Origin: Labia minor
Taxonomy: Eukaryota > Arthropoda > Insecta > Dermaptera > Spongiphoridae
Assembly: GCA_963082975.1 (NCBI GenBank)
Contig: OY720350.1
Span: 2,627,001 to 2,691,000 of the forward strand
DNA: 64,000 nt
Reading direction: 5' to 3'
Shown here: in pieces, positions 35,388-49,500 of the stretch
Layout: every line of letters begins with the position of its first letter
Position numbering within the stretch: position 1 is the first letter of the stretch
The notes under the pieces: generated by a model
Told to the model about the DNA's origin: nothing
Seen by the model: only the letters and a program-made list of their open reading frames with translations
Databases searched by the model: none
Position numbers and translations under genes: made by a program

Positions 35388-36822
35388 TAGAGAGTGGGTA
35401 ATCTTTGACCATGGGATTATATCATTGAATATCATTGAATTGATGATTGATAATTAATTAAAGAAAAATCACAAATATTATTGGCATAGAACAACAAACA
35501 GACTGACAGAGTTCTAATAACACGCTTTGCCCTGTGAGCATAATCAGTTCAGTGAATGGGGTGTGAAATAATTTTTTTACTTGGCAAGAACTTCTACTAG
35601 TACTTTAATATTACACATTACTTAGTGAAATTGAAATGAGATTTACCTATGAACACGGTTCAATTGTGTTCCACGTGAATTTGAAGTTACCTTTTGCTTA
35701 GTTTTTTTTTTTTATAAAATATTTGGAGCAAATTGTTTTGAATATAAATTTAAAATTGTGATTTGACAATCTTTTATTATCTCTTAGACAACATTTCGGC
35801 AAGTTTTTAATTCAAACGAGGAAAAGAAGAATAGCTTAAAGAAGAAATGTTCAAAAGGACACTATGACCTTAGTTACAAAGAAAGCCTTAAGCAAATTCG
35901 CGTCTGAGTTTGCTAGCTAAACTTTTATTTTCGCGATATTCTTCAAGTTGGAATGACTATGCAAGACTGACTGACTGTCTGATTGACTGGTTGGGGGGGG
36001 GGGGGGGTGGCTATGACTTTCTTGAAGTGGTGAAGGAATACTAAGAAAGGTATACTTACTTATATTCCTTCGCTAGTGAAGCAGAAACTTGTTTGAAGAG
36101 AAGAATGCAAAAGAAGACAAAAAGAAGAGTAAAGACGAAAAGAAGAAAAAGAAAGAAAAATGAGAGGAATTGAAGGAAGAAGTGAAAGGGGTAAAAGGAA
36201 ACAAACGGGTAGTGTATGAAAAAAAACTACGTTTGTTACGATGACGAATGACGAATGATTAACGAAAAAAGAAGAAGAAACAGCTACTATATCTTCAGAG
36301 TTAGTAGAAGAATTTTCATGTGGAGGTGACTTTTTACATGTAAATTTAACTAAAATAAAAAAAAAAAAAAAAACGCGACACAAGAACACCTTTCAACACA
36401 TTACACAAGAATAATTTTCATATCATTGTATCATAATTGAAAGCAATTTTATTAAACTTAAAAAACTTAAATTTAAGTATTACTAGTTTAATTAGTCCGT
36501 CATCCAAATGATATTAAAATGTTGCGAACTTTCAGCTTGAAAATAAATAAATAAATGAAAATAAAATAAAATATTTACTCTAATCTTCTTATTGTTAGAT
36601 CAGTCAATGTTATTTTTTCATAAACCTTGAAATAAAAATGAAATTTTGTCCAATAGATTGGTTATGTACATATATTGGTTGTTCCACAACTGAGAGAAAT
36701 TTGAAGATCATATCTTTGTCTCAAAAGATATGCCATTCATCACTGACCCTTTTAAATTTTAATTAAATTTTATATTATCAAGTTCAATGTTTTCTAATAT
36801 TATTATTATTTTTTGATTTTTG

Positions 36823-36899
<77 letters not shown>

Positions 36900-39800
36900 A
36901 CACTGTTATGAATTTATTACTATCTCGCCAGAGATAAATAATAATGCGATCACAAAAATCTTCGATTTCGAGATTTTGATGTTTTTATACGTTTTGAAGG
37001 TTCCTGAATCATTTTCACCAAGGTTGAGAAAAATGTCTGTCTCTGTGTGTGTGTATGTGTGTGTGTATATGTATGTAGAGAAGATTACGCAAAAACGGTT
37101 TGAGCTAGAATCATGAAATTTGGTACATGAGCATTATTCAAAATTCGTAGTTTTCTATCCACTTTTAAGAAAGGTAATTCAACCGGAAGAGGGTCATTAC
37201 CTACCACGTTTTGATTTTTTTCCTCTAAAGTGACCGTAAAAATAAAGATATAGGTTTGATAGTTTTTCACATGATTAAAAATTGTATAAAACTGCTATAT
37301 ATAGAATTTCAGCTTGATTGAATCGCTGAAAGTACCAGAATTAATTTTTTAACACTGCAAATCTCACGCGCCAACACCATCAACAAAACAACCAAACACG
37401 CGCTGGTTTAATAAATAAATAATTATTTATTAATTATAATTTATAATTTATAATTAATTAAATTTAATTTAAATATAATCTATTATGTTATTTAATCCAA
37501 TACCACTCGCACTCCAGCTTTTTTATTCACCTATTGATTATCAATTTTTAAATGTCCAAACTTGTTTAGAATGTCTTGAGTAATCCTTTTCAAAAAGTAA
37601 TTACTTTTGAAAATCTGTCTAACACAACAAAGCTATAGCGAATATACAATTTTGTTCAAATGTGACAAGTATTATGGAACGGTGGTAGTATAATAAAGTT
37701 GTTGTTGTTGATTTTTAATAAAATTTGATATTTTTATTTATTAAGCAATTGGTCCAGTGACAGTGACACGTGATCCACATATATTTTATGATGCACTTGA
37801 AATGCTTCATCCTCATGGTGGTGGGGATTGTCCAGAAATGGCTGTTAAAGCTATCCTTACAGCCATTGATATTGCCCTACCAAATTCATTTATTTATGTA
37901 TTTACGGATGCCAGAGCTAAAGATCCTACAATACTTAATCAGGTTATTCCTATTATACAAAGAAAAAAAGCACAGGTACACATAATACGATTTTTTTTTT
38001 TATTTATCATATAATTATTACTATATATTATTATTATTATTATTATTATTTTATAAAGGTGGTTTTCTTATTAACTGGTGATTGTCCTGAATCAGATATC
38101 GATGGAATTGATGTATTTTATAAAATTGCTCAAATCAGTAATGGCCAAGTATTTAATATTAATAAAAATAATGTTAAAGAGGTAACTAATGAATTTATTA
38201 TTTTTGTTGTTATTGTTGTTGTTGTTTTATTTATTATATATATATATAAATAATGAAGGCGCCTTTGAGTGTGTGGGTAGCAAACCTGCCTCACATTCAC
38301 ATGGTCCCGGGTTCAAGTCCCGGGCCTGGCAAGGGAATTTCCCTAGCTGGAGTTTATGGGACGGAGTCAACCCAGCCTCCAGGAACAACATTGGGGAATA
38401 GCTACTTGATAAAGATCAAGAAAATCAAGGTAAAGGTGGAGTGGACCCGTTCTACTGATCAAGGGACACCTCATCATTTATATAACCGACTTGATATGCG
38501 TTGTCCTTGTGTAGGACGTACAAAGTCAGATAATTTATATATATATATATATATATATATGTCAATAATAATAAGGAAATGCCTATTTTAGGTATTGGAT
38601 TTTGTCCGTATCTCATTGGATGATCGTCGTGTTCAATTAGTGTCTGTATCCGCCTCAGGACCAATGGAACATCGACTCAATATTGATAACACAATTCAAG
38701 AATTACAATTGGCAGCAGCTGGTGAAAAACTTAATATTAGTTTAGTATCGCCTGCTAAGAATATTACACAACAATTAATTCCAGATGAATCTGAAATGGA
38801 TACATTTTCAATTAAACCTTTGCTTGATTTAAAAAATGTTAAGGTTTGTTTATAAAGATTTCTTAAATATATATAATAATAATATATATATATATATATA
38901 AAACTAGTTTATTTATTTATTTATTTATTTAAAGGTGGTTCATGTGGTGGATCCTCCACCAGGAGAGTGGCGTGTTCAAGTAGAAAGTGAAGCTGGACAT
39001 TCATTACGTGGTACAGGAGTATCACCTTTGAAATTTCATTTCGGTTTTACACAAGATCCACATTTAAAAGTACCTACCTCTCTATATTATATTTATTACA
39101 CCTATATATCTTTAACTTTAATATTAATATTAACTTTATTTTATTATTATTAATTTATATATATTAAATAATTTATTATTAAAATATTAAAATGAAAAAA
39201 ATATTACTTACTTATAAAATCTAATCGTGATATTAATGAAAGTTTTATTATTTATTTAACAAATCAATTATCTATATAATGATTTTTTTATATGTGGGAG
39301 GATTTGGCAGGGGAAAATTTTAAGAAAAATAAGAGTTTGGTCACAAATGTGTAATGGACAAGGTTGAACTTTGACTCGGCGTGAACTGACCCGGAGATCT
39401 GGACTTAAAAAAAGAGAAAAAAATTAAATTCAAACTTAAGAATTAAAAATTTATTATAAGATTTATTATATTTAATGTTTAAATATAAACTTTGTGAAAA
39501 CCTTTAGATTTAAATGTAAATCTTTTAATTATAATTTTATATATATTACAAAAAAAAATTACTTTAATATTTTTTATAAAAAAAGAGAAAAAAAAGACAT
39601 TTTATAAAAATTATAGAGAAATCAATATTTGTTGTGAAACAAAATTTTTTTATTATTCTTAGATTAAAAAAATTAAAAACACAATATTTCTTGTTAATGA
39701 TATATGTATCGTTATATGTCCTTATAATATTATAAGCGATAATCAGTGGACTGGTGAATGGTGGTCCTTTTGTCCTCCCCCCCCATAAAGTCCATCTACT

Positions 39801-40836
39801 CGGGACGCTAGCTACTGCACGAATCCTCCGTCTGACTTTCCAACAACTAGTCTCTTCAGGGGAAACGTATTACAATCATAATCCTTCCACAAATAAATTT
39901 ATTTTTAAATAAATTTTTTCTATTCCTAAAACAAAAGAGACCTTTTTTTAGAACCATATTAAAAAAAATTGAAAAAATCGAAAATGTTCACAAGTTTGGC
40001 CACAAAATCATCTTACCATTTTTTTTTAAAACCATATTGAAAAGAAATCGAAAATTTTCAAAAGTTTGCAGGCAGGGGGGCGCGCCCCACAGGTTGAGAA
40101 TCACTGCTTTAAAATTACAATAATTTTTTGGATCATCATAAATATTATTCTTCTAAATATCTATTCTTTTTAATACACGTTACTTAACTCACACTGTCCG
40201 GTTGTCCGCGGTTTGTCCGCGGCATTTTATTTAAAAAAAAAAAAAAACAAAAAAAAAAAAAAATTGGTTAACTCTACTTCTATTATTATATTTTCTTTAT
40301 TAGTTTGATCAAATGATTTAAAAAAAAATATTTTTTTCTTATTTTCTCATATATATCGATATTACTAAATACTTACTTAATTTAAAAAAAAAAAATTAAT
40401 TTTTTTTCCAACTTTTAGGATTTATCTAAAACTTATTTTCGTCCATTATTTCATTCTAATACTAGTTTATTAATTCGTGTAACACCATTTGAGGATGTTG
40501 CAAACGTAACGAAATTACGTCTACTGGATTTTACGAGAAAACCACTTGAAGAATTTCCATTAATTCCAATTGAAGATGATTATACCGATTATATTGGAAT
40601 TTATAGAACGGATCCATTTTTACCACCCGATGATTATTTCTATTTGGAGGTAAGAACCAATTGTAAATTTTCTATCCTACATCAACTATTTCTACTCGTT
40701 TTTATGAAAATGAATCAATTAATAAATTCTTTTCTTTTTTCTATTAGATTAATGGATATGGAAAAGATGGCTACCCATTTCAACGTGTTTCATCAAGCGC
40801 TATTAGTCCAGATAATCCAGGTGAATTTTATTTTTT

Positions 40837-40868
<32 letters not shown>

Positions 40869-43800
40869 TTTATTTGAAATTTGCTAATGTGTGTGTGTGT
40901 GTGGGGATATTGTAACAATATAACAACAAATAAAAAAAAAAGAACAATTGTTTTTTTACTATCTCGCTAGACTAAGTTCAACTAAAATAAGTTTGCAAAA
41001 AATGTGTGTGTGTGTGTGTGTATGTAGACAAGATTACGCAAAAATGTTTTGAGCTAGAATTAAGAAATTTGGTATACGGGCATTATTCAAAATTTGTAGT
41101 TTTCTATCAACTTTTGCATAATGTAGCTCATTTGGAAGAGGACCATTACCTGCCACGTTTTCATTTTTTTTTCTCCTCTAAACTGACCGTAAAAATAAAG
41201 AAATCGGGTATGTTTGATATTTTTTCACATGATTTAAAAATTGTATAAAACTGCTATAATATAAAAATAATTTCAGTTTGATTGAATCACTAAAAGTACC
41301 AGAATTAATTTTTTAAATTTTTTTAACACATTGACTGCCAATCACGCGCCTACAAGTGACGTGGTTTCATCAACAAAGACCTGCAGCGTGTCTCAGAAGC
41401 CAATTTAAAATTAAATTTCTCGATTTCTTCTTCAAAAGTATCGATATAATATAATTATAATAATTGTGTTATACGATTATATAAAATTATATCCCTGTTT
41501 AATATCAAAACACTATGATAAAAGCAGTTGAAAACAAATGTTATTATTTCATAAATTTGAGCAACTTACAAAAAAAAAAAAAAATAGTATTAAGCCAAAG
41601 TCTTTTTAATTCAATAAAATGTTATCATTGAAAATGATGTTAAAAACCTTAAAAATCCTATGATCGGATAGAATACAATTTTAATTAATTTTCAAATATA
41701 TTGAATAAAAAACAAAAATTTGCGAGATAGATGAGTAGAGACACTCCAGATTTTTTTTTTTTAAAAATGTAATTAATTTATTATTATAATAAATAAACAG
41801 AATTACCATTAGTAATTAAATTAAAATTAAATCATAAAAAGAATATTTACTGGTACATATATTGTTTTAGTGCCTCCTGTTGTCCAGTTGATGTCAAATA
41901 TAAATGGTTGGGTTGGACAACAAATTGTATTACGTTGTCGTGTTGAAAGTGGTGTGGCGGTTGGTGTTGAATGGATAAAAGAAAATGTAATTTTAAAACA
42001 AGAAAAATTCATGTAAGTTAAATTCAAACTACTTAAATATTATAAAAAATTTATTAATTAATTTGTTTAACTTTCTTTCATTGATTTATCAATTTATCTA
42101 CGAATTATTACGAAAATTAAATTTTATTAAATTAATTTTAATTAAGCATTACTTTTTTTTGCTTATTTTTTTTTTTTATTACAAAGGAAACCAATTGGGT
42201 AAAGAACACGAATGGGTATTTAATGGATGAATTTGTTCGTTTGTTTGTTTTTTTAGACAATCGGGTGATTCTTACCTTTCGATTGATTCCCCTGATCAAT
42301 CATCTGAGGGAATTTATATTTGTAAAGCAAGCAATATTGCTGGAAATAATAAAAGAAATATTACTGTTATGATCAATGGTGTGTAAATTATTATGTTATT
42401 CATATAAATTTATATAATTCATATAAAATATAAATATTATTATTATTATTAATGTTGTTATTATAATTCAAAGGACCGCCACCAAAAATAATAACAAAAT
42501 CGCAGATTGTAACATTAACAGGAAAATACATTGAACTTGTATGTAATATTCAAAGTAAATTAGATTTTAATGTAACGTGGTTTAAAATACCGAATAATCG
42601 AACAGGTAAGATTTTTAATTGAATTTTTATAAACATCATCACATTGAATTATGATAAAACGATAATTTTTTATTTTTTTTTTTTCATTTTATTTTTCATT
42701 TTAGAAGAATTATCACCACTTAAACAAAACGAACGAATAATTCATATAAATAATAATAATAGTTTAATTATCCATGATGTTAATTTGAATGATCAAGGCT
42801 GGTATTTATGTCAAGCCTCAAATAAAGGTAAAAAAAAAAGAAAAAAAAATCAATTAATTAATTATCATTTATTTGATTTCAAACTATTATGTAATATTTA
42901 TACCCAAATTATGTTTTACATACTAAATACTATAATATTAACATTAAAAACATAAAAAGGAGAAAAAAATGATTCTAACTGATGAACATTTTATAAAATA
43001 GAAGATAGATTGTTGGAGGTGATGTTTGATCCTGACAACGGCTCCTTTCCATTTTTTTTTTTTTGTTTTCCTTTTGATTTTCTTGATCGCGCGGGAACTT
43101 CTACCTACCTCATATTTCAAAAATAAATAGCTTGCACTATAAAAAGATAAATTCCTTTGTTAGTTCCAGACAATGCCATGAAGTATATATAATATATAAA
43201 CATAATTATTATAATAATAATAATAATAAACATGTATTAAAATAAATACTTAAATAAATAATTAAAATATATATATGTATCTCTATATAAGTCTGCTACC
43301 TTTCGATTTTAGATTATAAAATATAAAATATAAAATTCATTATAATTTCCTTTTAATCATTGATTATTTTAAAATATGTACTATATAATATATGAAATAT
43401 AGAAATATATACATATTATTATTATTATGATATGATAATCCAAAAAATATAAATACTTAAACATTATATTTATTAGTTTTATTTTTATTATTATTATTAG
43501 TATTATAATTATTATTATTGTTATTTTAGGTGGCATCGGTGCTGGTAAAACATATTTATTTGTTCGACAACCAATTGAAACATTTATTAGTTCAGGTAAA
43601 GAGATTCTTTATCAACAGCAAGATACAATTCAATTGGAATGCAATGCAACGGGTTATCCATTGCCTCACGTGGATTGGAGAAAAAAAGATAATCCAACTT
43701 TGCTCTTACCGGTTAACAAAAAAAAAAAAATAAATCATATTTTATTAATTTATGTTTTATTCAATATATATATATATATTTATTTATTTAATTATTTATC

Positions 43801-44999
43801 TTTTATAGAGTCTTAAAAAAAGATATACAAATCGTGTTATAGCAATTTTAGAGTTATTTGCTGTAGAAGAATCGCATCAAGGAGATTATGAATGTATCGG
43901 ACAAAATGATATCGATATGCGTATGTTTTTTTTTTTTTTTTATTATTATTTATATTTAAGTTTACAAAAGTTTACAAAAGAGATCAATATTCTTCTTTTT
44001 TTTTTTTTTTTGGATTATAAAAATAATAATTTCATAAAAATACTCGTAAAATCAAAATCATTTTTCACCAATTTCTCGGAGTTTTTATAGTATAAAGTCT
44101 AAAAAAAAATATGTATATAAAATTATATTATCTTGGTTTGTATTTTTAATTTAATTATTCAATTATTCTACAATTTCTACTATATTCTGTTTTAAATGAA
44201 ATATTTTCCGAGAATGAATATCAAATTAATATTTTGTAAACGAACCACTTCTGATTTCTGGATATACACCAAAAGTTGATGAATTTATGTTACTGATGCA
44301 TTAAATAAATATATTAAATTTTATCAAAATCCGTTGAGTCGTTCAAGCTGTACAATTCTATACGGACACACAATGGACAGACGGACGGACAGACATCATG
44401 CTAAAAATACTTTGTTTCTGTTAACATGTTAAAATGCATGTTTCATGGAGAGATTATTGATATGTGATAGTTGGGCATTTGAAAAGACGCATTTAATGTC
44501 ATTAATAGATATGCCCTGGTTTATTCTTCGAAGATGAAAATATTTAAAAAAAAAAAAAAAAAAAAAACATGTTACGATTTCTTTCAATGCGAAAAATAAT
44601 ATTTTTGAACGATTTGCAAGGGGAGACCCATCTAGCATCTAGCATCTAGCATCTACGTACAACGAAGAAAAGGAGAAGTATTTTGTCCCAAACACACAAT
44701 AACAGTCACTCTGCCCTTCTATTTTAATGATTTCTTCAAAAATGTATCTGATACGCCGTTAGGCCCTTTTTAATCTCTTTAAATATTGAAATTGTGGATC
44801 TGTTAAAGATCAAAAATGCTTCAGATCGACGTTGTCCGTACCAACTTGCTAGTAAATAGTAAATATCACGTCTTTTAATAAGTTAAATGCTTCTTTTGTT
44901 GTTTCACTGACATTGTCATTTGAAACAACAATTTTCCTCTGAATCACACAATCAGCCAATAAACTATCAAATCCATAATTCTTTAACACACCCAATTGA

Positions 45000-45033
<34 letters not shown>

Positions 45034-46452
45034 TGTTTTTTTCTTTAATAGATATTTCAACAATAAAATTAATTTATCAAGAAGCACCTACTGTACTTGC
45101 TGACAAATCATTTTATAAAGTATCAACACAATCGGATCTTATTTTAAATTGTAAAATTACAGGAAATCCAAAACCGATGATTAAATGGACAAAAAATGGT
45201 GTATTAATTGAATTTAATGAACATATAACAGTGAGTTAATTTTTATTGAAATGTCATAATTATTATATTATTATTACCACACACATTTTACTATAAAAGT
45301 TTAACAAAATTCTTTCTTGTGTTCTGTTATTGGTTATTAAAATCAATTTAAATTAAATTCATTTATTCAGTTGAATGAGAATAATTCATTAGTGATAAAA
45401 TCAGCTGATATTAAAGATAGTGGAGAATATTCTTGTAGTGCATTTAATGAATTTGGATCAGGTGATGCTTTTATGCAAGTGAAAATTGGTCAATCACCAA
45501 AACCATTACATTTCCATCAAGGTATTATTATATTATATTTCTCTTCTTTTAGTTTTATTCTACTTTTATTCTATCTATAAATACTGTAAATATTGTAAAT
45601 ATTGTAAATATATGTCAATTGTAGAATTTGTAAAATTAATATCGAATCGTAATATCATTTATAACATTTTTTCTTTTTCTTTTTCTATTCTATATATTCA
45701 AGATGTTTATATAAAACTTGGTGAAGAAGGATGGATTGATTGTTTAGCAAAGGAAGGTGATCCTCCAGTAAAATTATCCTGGTCACGTGAAAATGGTAAA
45801 ACATTTTCCAAAGATCATATCACCACCGATGATGCACATGGACTACTTATTATTCAAGGTATATACGATACGAGGGTGGGAGTGAAAAGTTTCCGGCCTG
45901 ACCAAGAAAAACGATGTTTTTTTTGTTTTTTTTTTTTGCTTTATTTTTCAACATTCAAGTTAGCTGAACGTGTACGAAATATTTTGCACAAGCCTTTGAA
46001 CAAGGAAAGCTGTGTGCAACGTGGGTGCCGCGTTTGCTAACGTTTAACCAAAAACTGCTTCGAAAAACCATTTCAACCGCTGTAGGCGTAATCCAAACGA
46101 ATTTTCTCGTCGATTCATAACTGTTGATGGGACTTAAATTAAATTAAATTAAATTAATTAACTAAATTCGAACACCGTTATAAGAAATGTATCAGTGTTG
46201 ATGGAGATTTTGTTAAAAAATAAAGCAAAAAAATTAAAAACATCGTTTTTCTTGATCAGGCCGGAAACTTTTCACTTTTTACCTTCGTAAATACACTTTT
46301 GTATATTTACATATATTATCTTATATTATATATATATACAAAAGTAGTAAACATATTCATATATAATTATAATATTTATAATATAGATAGATAGATAGAT
46401 AGAAATATCTTAATATATTATATTATAATTACACAAAAATGGAAAAAAGTAA

Positions 46453-46483
<31 letters not shown>

Positions 46484-46522
46484 GCAAAAAAGCAAAATTG
46501 TAGATACCAATAAGACAATTTT

Positions 46523-46560
<38 letters not shown>

Positions 46561-49500
46561 CAATTAATTAATTAATTAATAAAATTGAAATGTTTCTCTA
46601 TTTAGATGCAACATTAGAAGAAGCTGGGAAATATATTTGTTCATTGGATAATGAATACGGCCATTCTGAATTGAATGTCAATGTTATTATAACTGGAGCA
46701 GGTTCGTTTATAGTATATTTTGAATTTTACAAAAAATTTATTTATTTATTAATATATTATATGGATTGTTTTTATAGTGAGTCCAATGTTAGATCCAGCA
46801 TCGATTATGTCTAATCCGACTGGGAAATTAACGACATTATCTGGCCATTCGGTACGATTGCCTTGTCGTATTCTCCTTGGGCGACCTGAGCCTTCGATTT
46901 CTTGGTTACGCGATGGTGAATTACTTGAGAAATCACAAATGGATCATGAAGGAATTTATATTTCCAATGAAAATAATCAAAATACATTGATCATTGGCGC
47001 TATTGATTCTGACATACATTCAGGGACATACGAATGTGTGGCAAGGAATCCACTCGGTGCAGCAAGTCACGCCATTACCCTTGTTATTTTGGGTAATTTT
47101 GAGTTCATTCATTAGTTCATTAAAAACAAACTACTAATACAAAATGACTGATAACAACATAGGTGTACCAACATAACAAAAAAAAAAATATATATATTAT
47201 AGGGTATTACTTAATAAAATAAATACTTAACAAACAAAATTAACAATCTTTAATCGTAAATAAACATAAACATAAAACGTCCGTTACATTCATCTGCAAA
47301 CATAAGAGTGGACTGGAACATAAAACATCCACCGGTCGCAAGTATCGTAACATAGAGGTCGCTTACATAGCCTTCACACAGCGCCCTCACTTAACTTAAA
47401 CTTTAAATGAAATAATTTAAATTATTTCCTACAGTTTCGGCCTTCCTGACATCAATCGACCTCGATTGTTTATTAATCACTTAAAATAAAAGTTTAACAA
47501 ATAAAAACATTATAATACTTATTACTTTAGATTCACAATTCATACACAATTCATTACAATATCACTTTTTTTATTATTTACTTAATTAGATGAATTACAA
47601 ATCATGGAAATCATTGAAGAAGTTCACGCTCTGACAAGTTCACTTCAGAATTAATATTTCCAGGCAACCAAGGCCTGATTCTAGAAACATCATAATTACC
47701 CTTAAATGGGACTCGCGAATGCTGAAATCCCTGTATGTCTCTCAATAAGTACCTATCATTTGGTAAAACGGTTTCCTTAATTGTATCTTCTTTAAATTTT
47801 TTCTTTTTCTTTTTCACTTGAATAATATCATTTTGTAATTGTTCGTCGAGTTTAATTAAATTATTATATTGTTCATTTAACTTGTCACTATTTACTTTCA
47901 ATTTATCATAAATTTTATTTAAAGATTGAGTTTCTTTCATTATTTTGTTTTTACCATCTTGTAATTCTTTTAATTTTTCTAAAATAATTTCATTTTCTTT
48001 TTTTAAAATATTTATTGAATCTTCTAATTCTTCAATAGTATTTTTATTAATAAATAAATATTTTTGAAGTAATACATTTTTCATCATAATAATTTCATTT
48101 TCTATACATTTTTTGGAATTAAAATTTTTCGATAAACAATCTAATTTAGTTTTATATTGAGCGGACATACCAGGATTTACGACATAATTTAAATCTTTAC
48201 CTTCAAATAAATCTTGATCTATTAATAACAATTCAGCTACTGAGGTGGACTCGTCAGTGTTCCCTTCTTCTATTTTTTTAGATATTTTCAATTGGCCATT
48301 AAATTCTACTTTCACTCCTGGAGAAAATATAAAGTTTCTTCCTAAAAGCAAATCATGACTCATAGTGTGATCTGGAACTACATGAAACAGAATTGAGAAC
48401 AATTGATTATTTATATAACATTTAGTTTCAAAAATACATAAAATTTTCAATGTCGAAGAATTAATTCCAATAAATTTTTTTGAATCTAAATATGGTTTTC
48501 TTAATGAACTAGGCACCAAATAAGATTTGATGATATTAATAGGGCTACCCGTATCAATCATTCCATTTGCTTTTACCGACCTTGAGCCATTTTCATAAAT
48601 AAGTTTAGTTTCCACGTCGCATTCGGTTTTTGTATCCACTAAATACGTAGATGAAGGTGTAGATGTTGAAGATTTGTTTTCTTCCCTCCTATACATTGGT
48701 TTTGATGAACAATTTTGGCTTATGTGCCCCATAACTCCGCATGTAAAACATGAACCAGGGGCCCTTTTAGACTTCCAGCATTGAGAGACAAGGTGTTCAA
48801 TTTTATTGCAATTAAAACATCTCTTCTCCGCACTTTGAATGTTAACTGTTTTAATGGCACTGGGTGGATACTTTTTCTCGGGCTCATACTTCTTTGTTGT
48901 TTTTCGCTCCGAGTCTAATATTTCTTGGTAAATATTTAATTTTTCTTTAAATTCTCGGATATCTTTCGCTCCATAAAGAATAATTTTATTTGCCTTGGTG
49001 TCGGGAATACCCTCAATTATATATTGCATAAGGGATTTATTATCAATATTACCCTTCTCTGCAATTTCCTTCATAATAATAAAATATTCCCGCACTGATT
49101 CTTCCTTTCTCATAGTTCTTAAATTTAATTGCTTATGAATATCAGCAGGACTTACTTGTTTTTTGAATTCTTGAAGCAAGATTTCTTTCATAATCTTCCA
49201 AGAATTTATCTGCTTTTCAGAATTAATAAACCTTTTAGCAAGGCCCTCTAATTTCTTTTTTGCATAAACTTGCTTTTGCAAATCAGACCAATTAAATAAA
49301 ATGGCATTTTCCTCAAAATCTCGAATAAATTTTTCTATCGAGTAATCATTGGTGCCATTGAAAGGAGATATGGTATCCTCTATGTCTCTAAAATTGAAAG
49401 AAAAGTTATTATTAGAACTCTGAAAACTAACCTCCGATACCGTTTCGTGATATTGTGTTCTTTCCATTTCAGAGTCATAATGATTTTGTTGATTAAAATT

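Noticed and set aside
36820-37116. 98-codon ORF starting in the CA repeat
   Set aside because: It begins as a His/Thr repeat from CA and continues into MITE copy E; no coding evidence.
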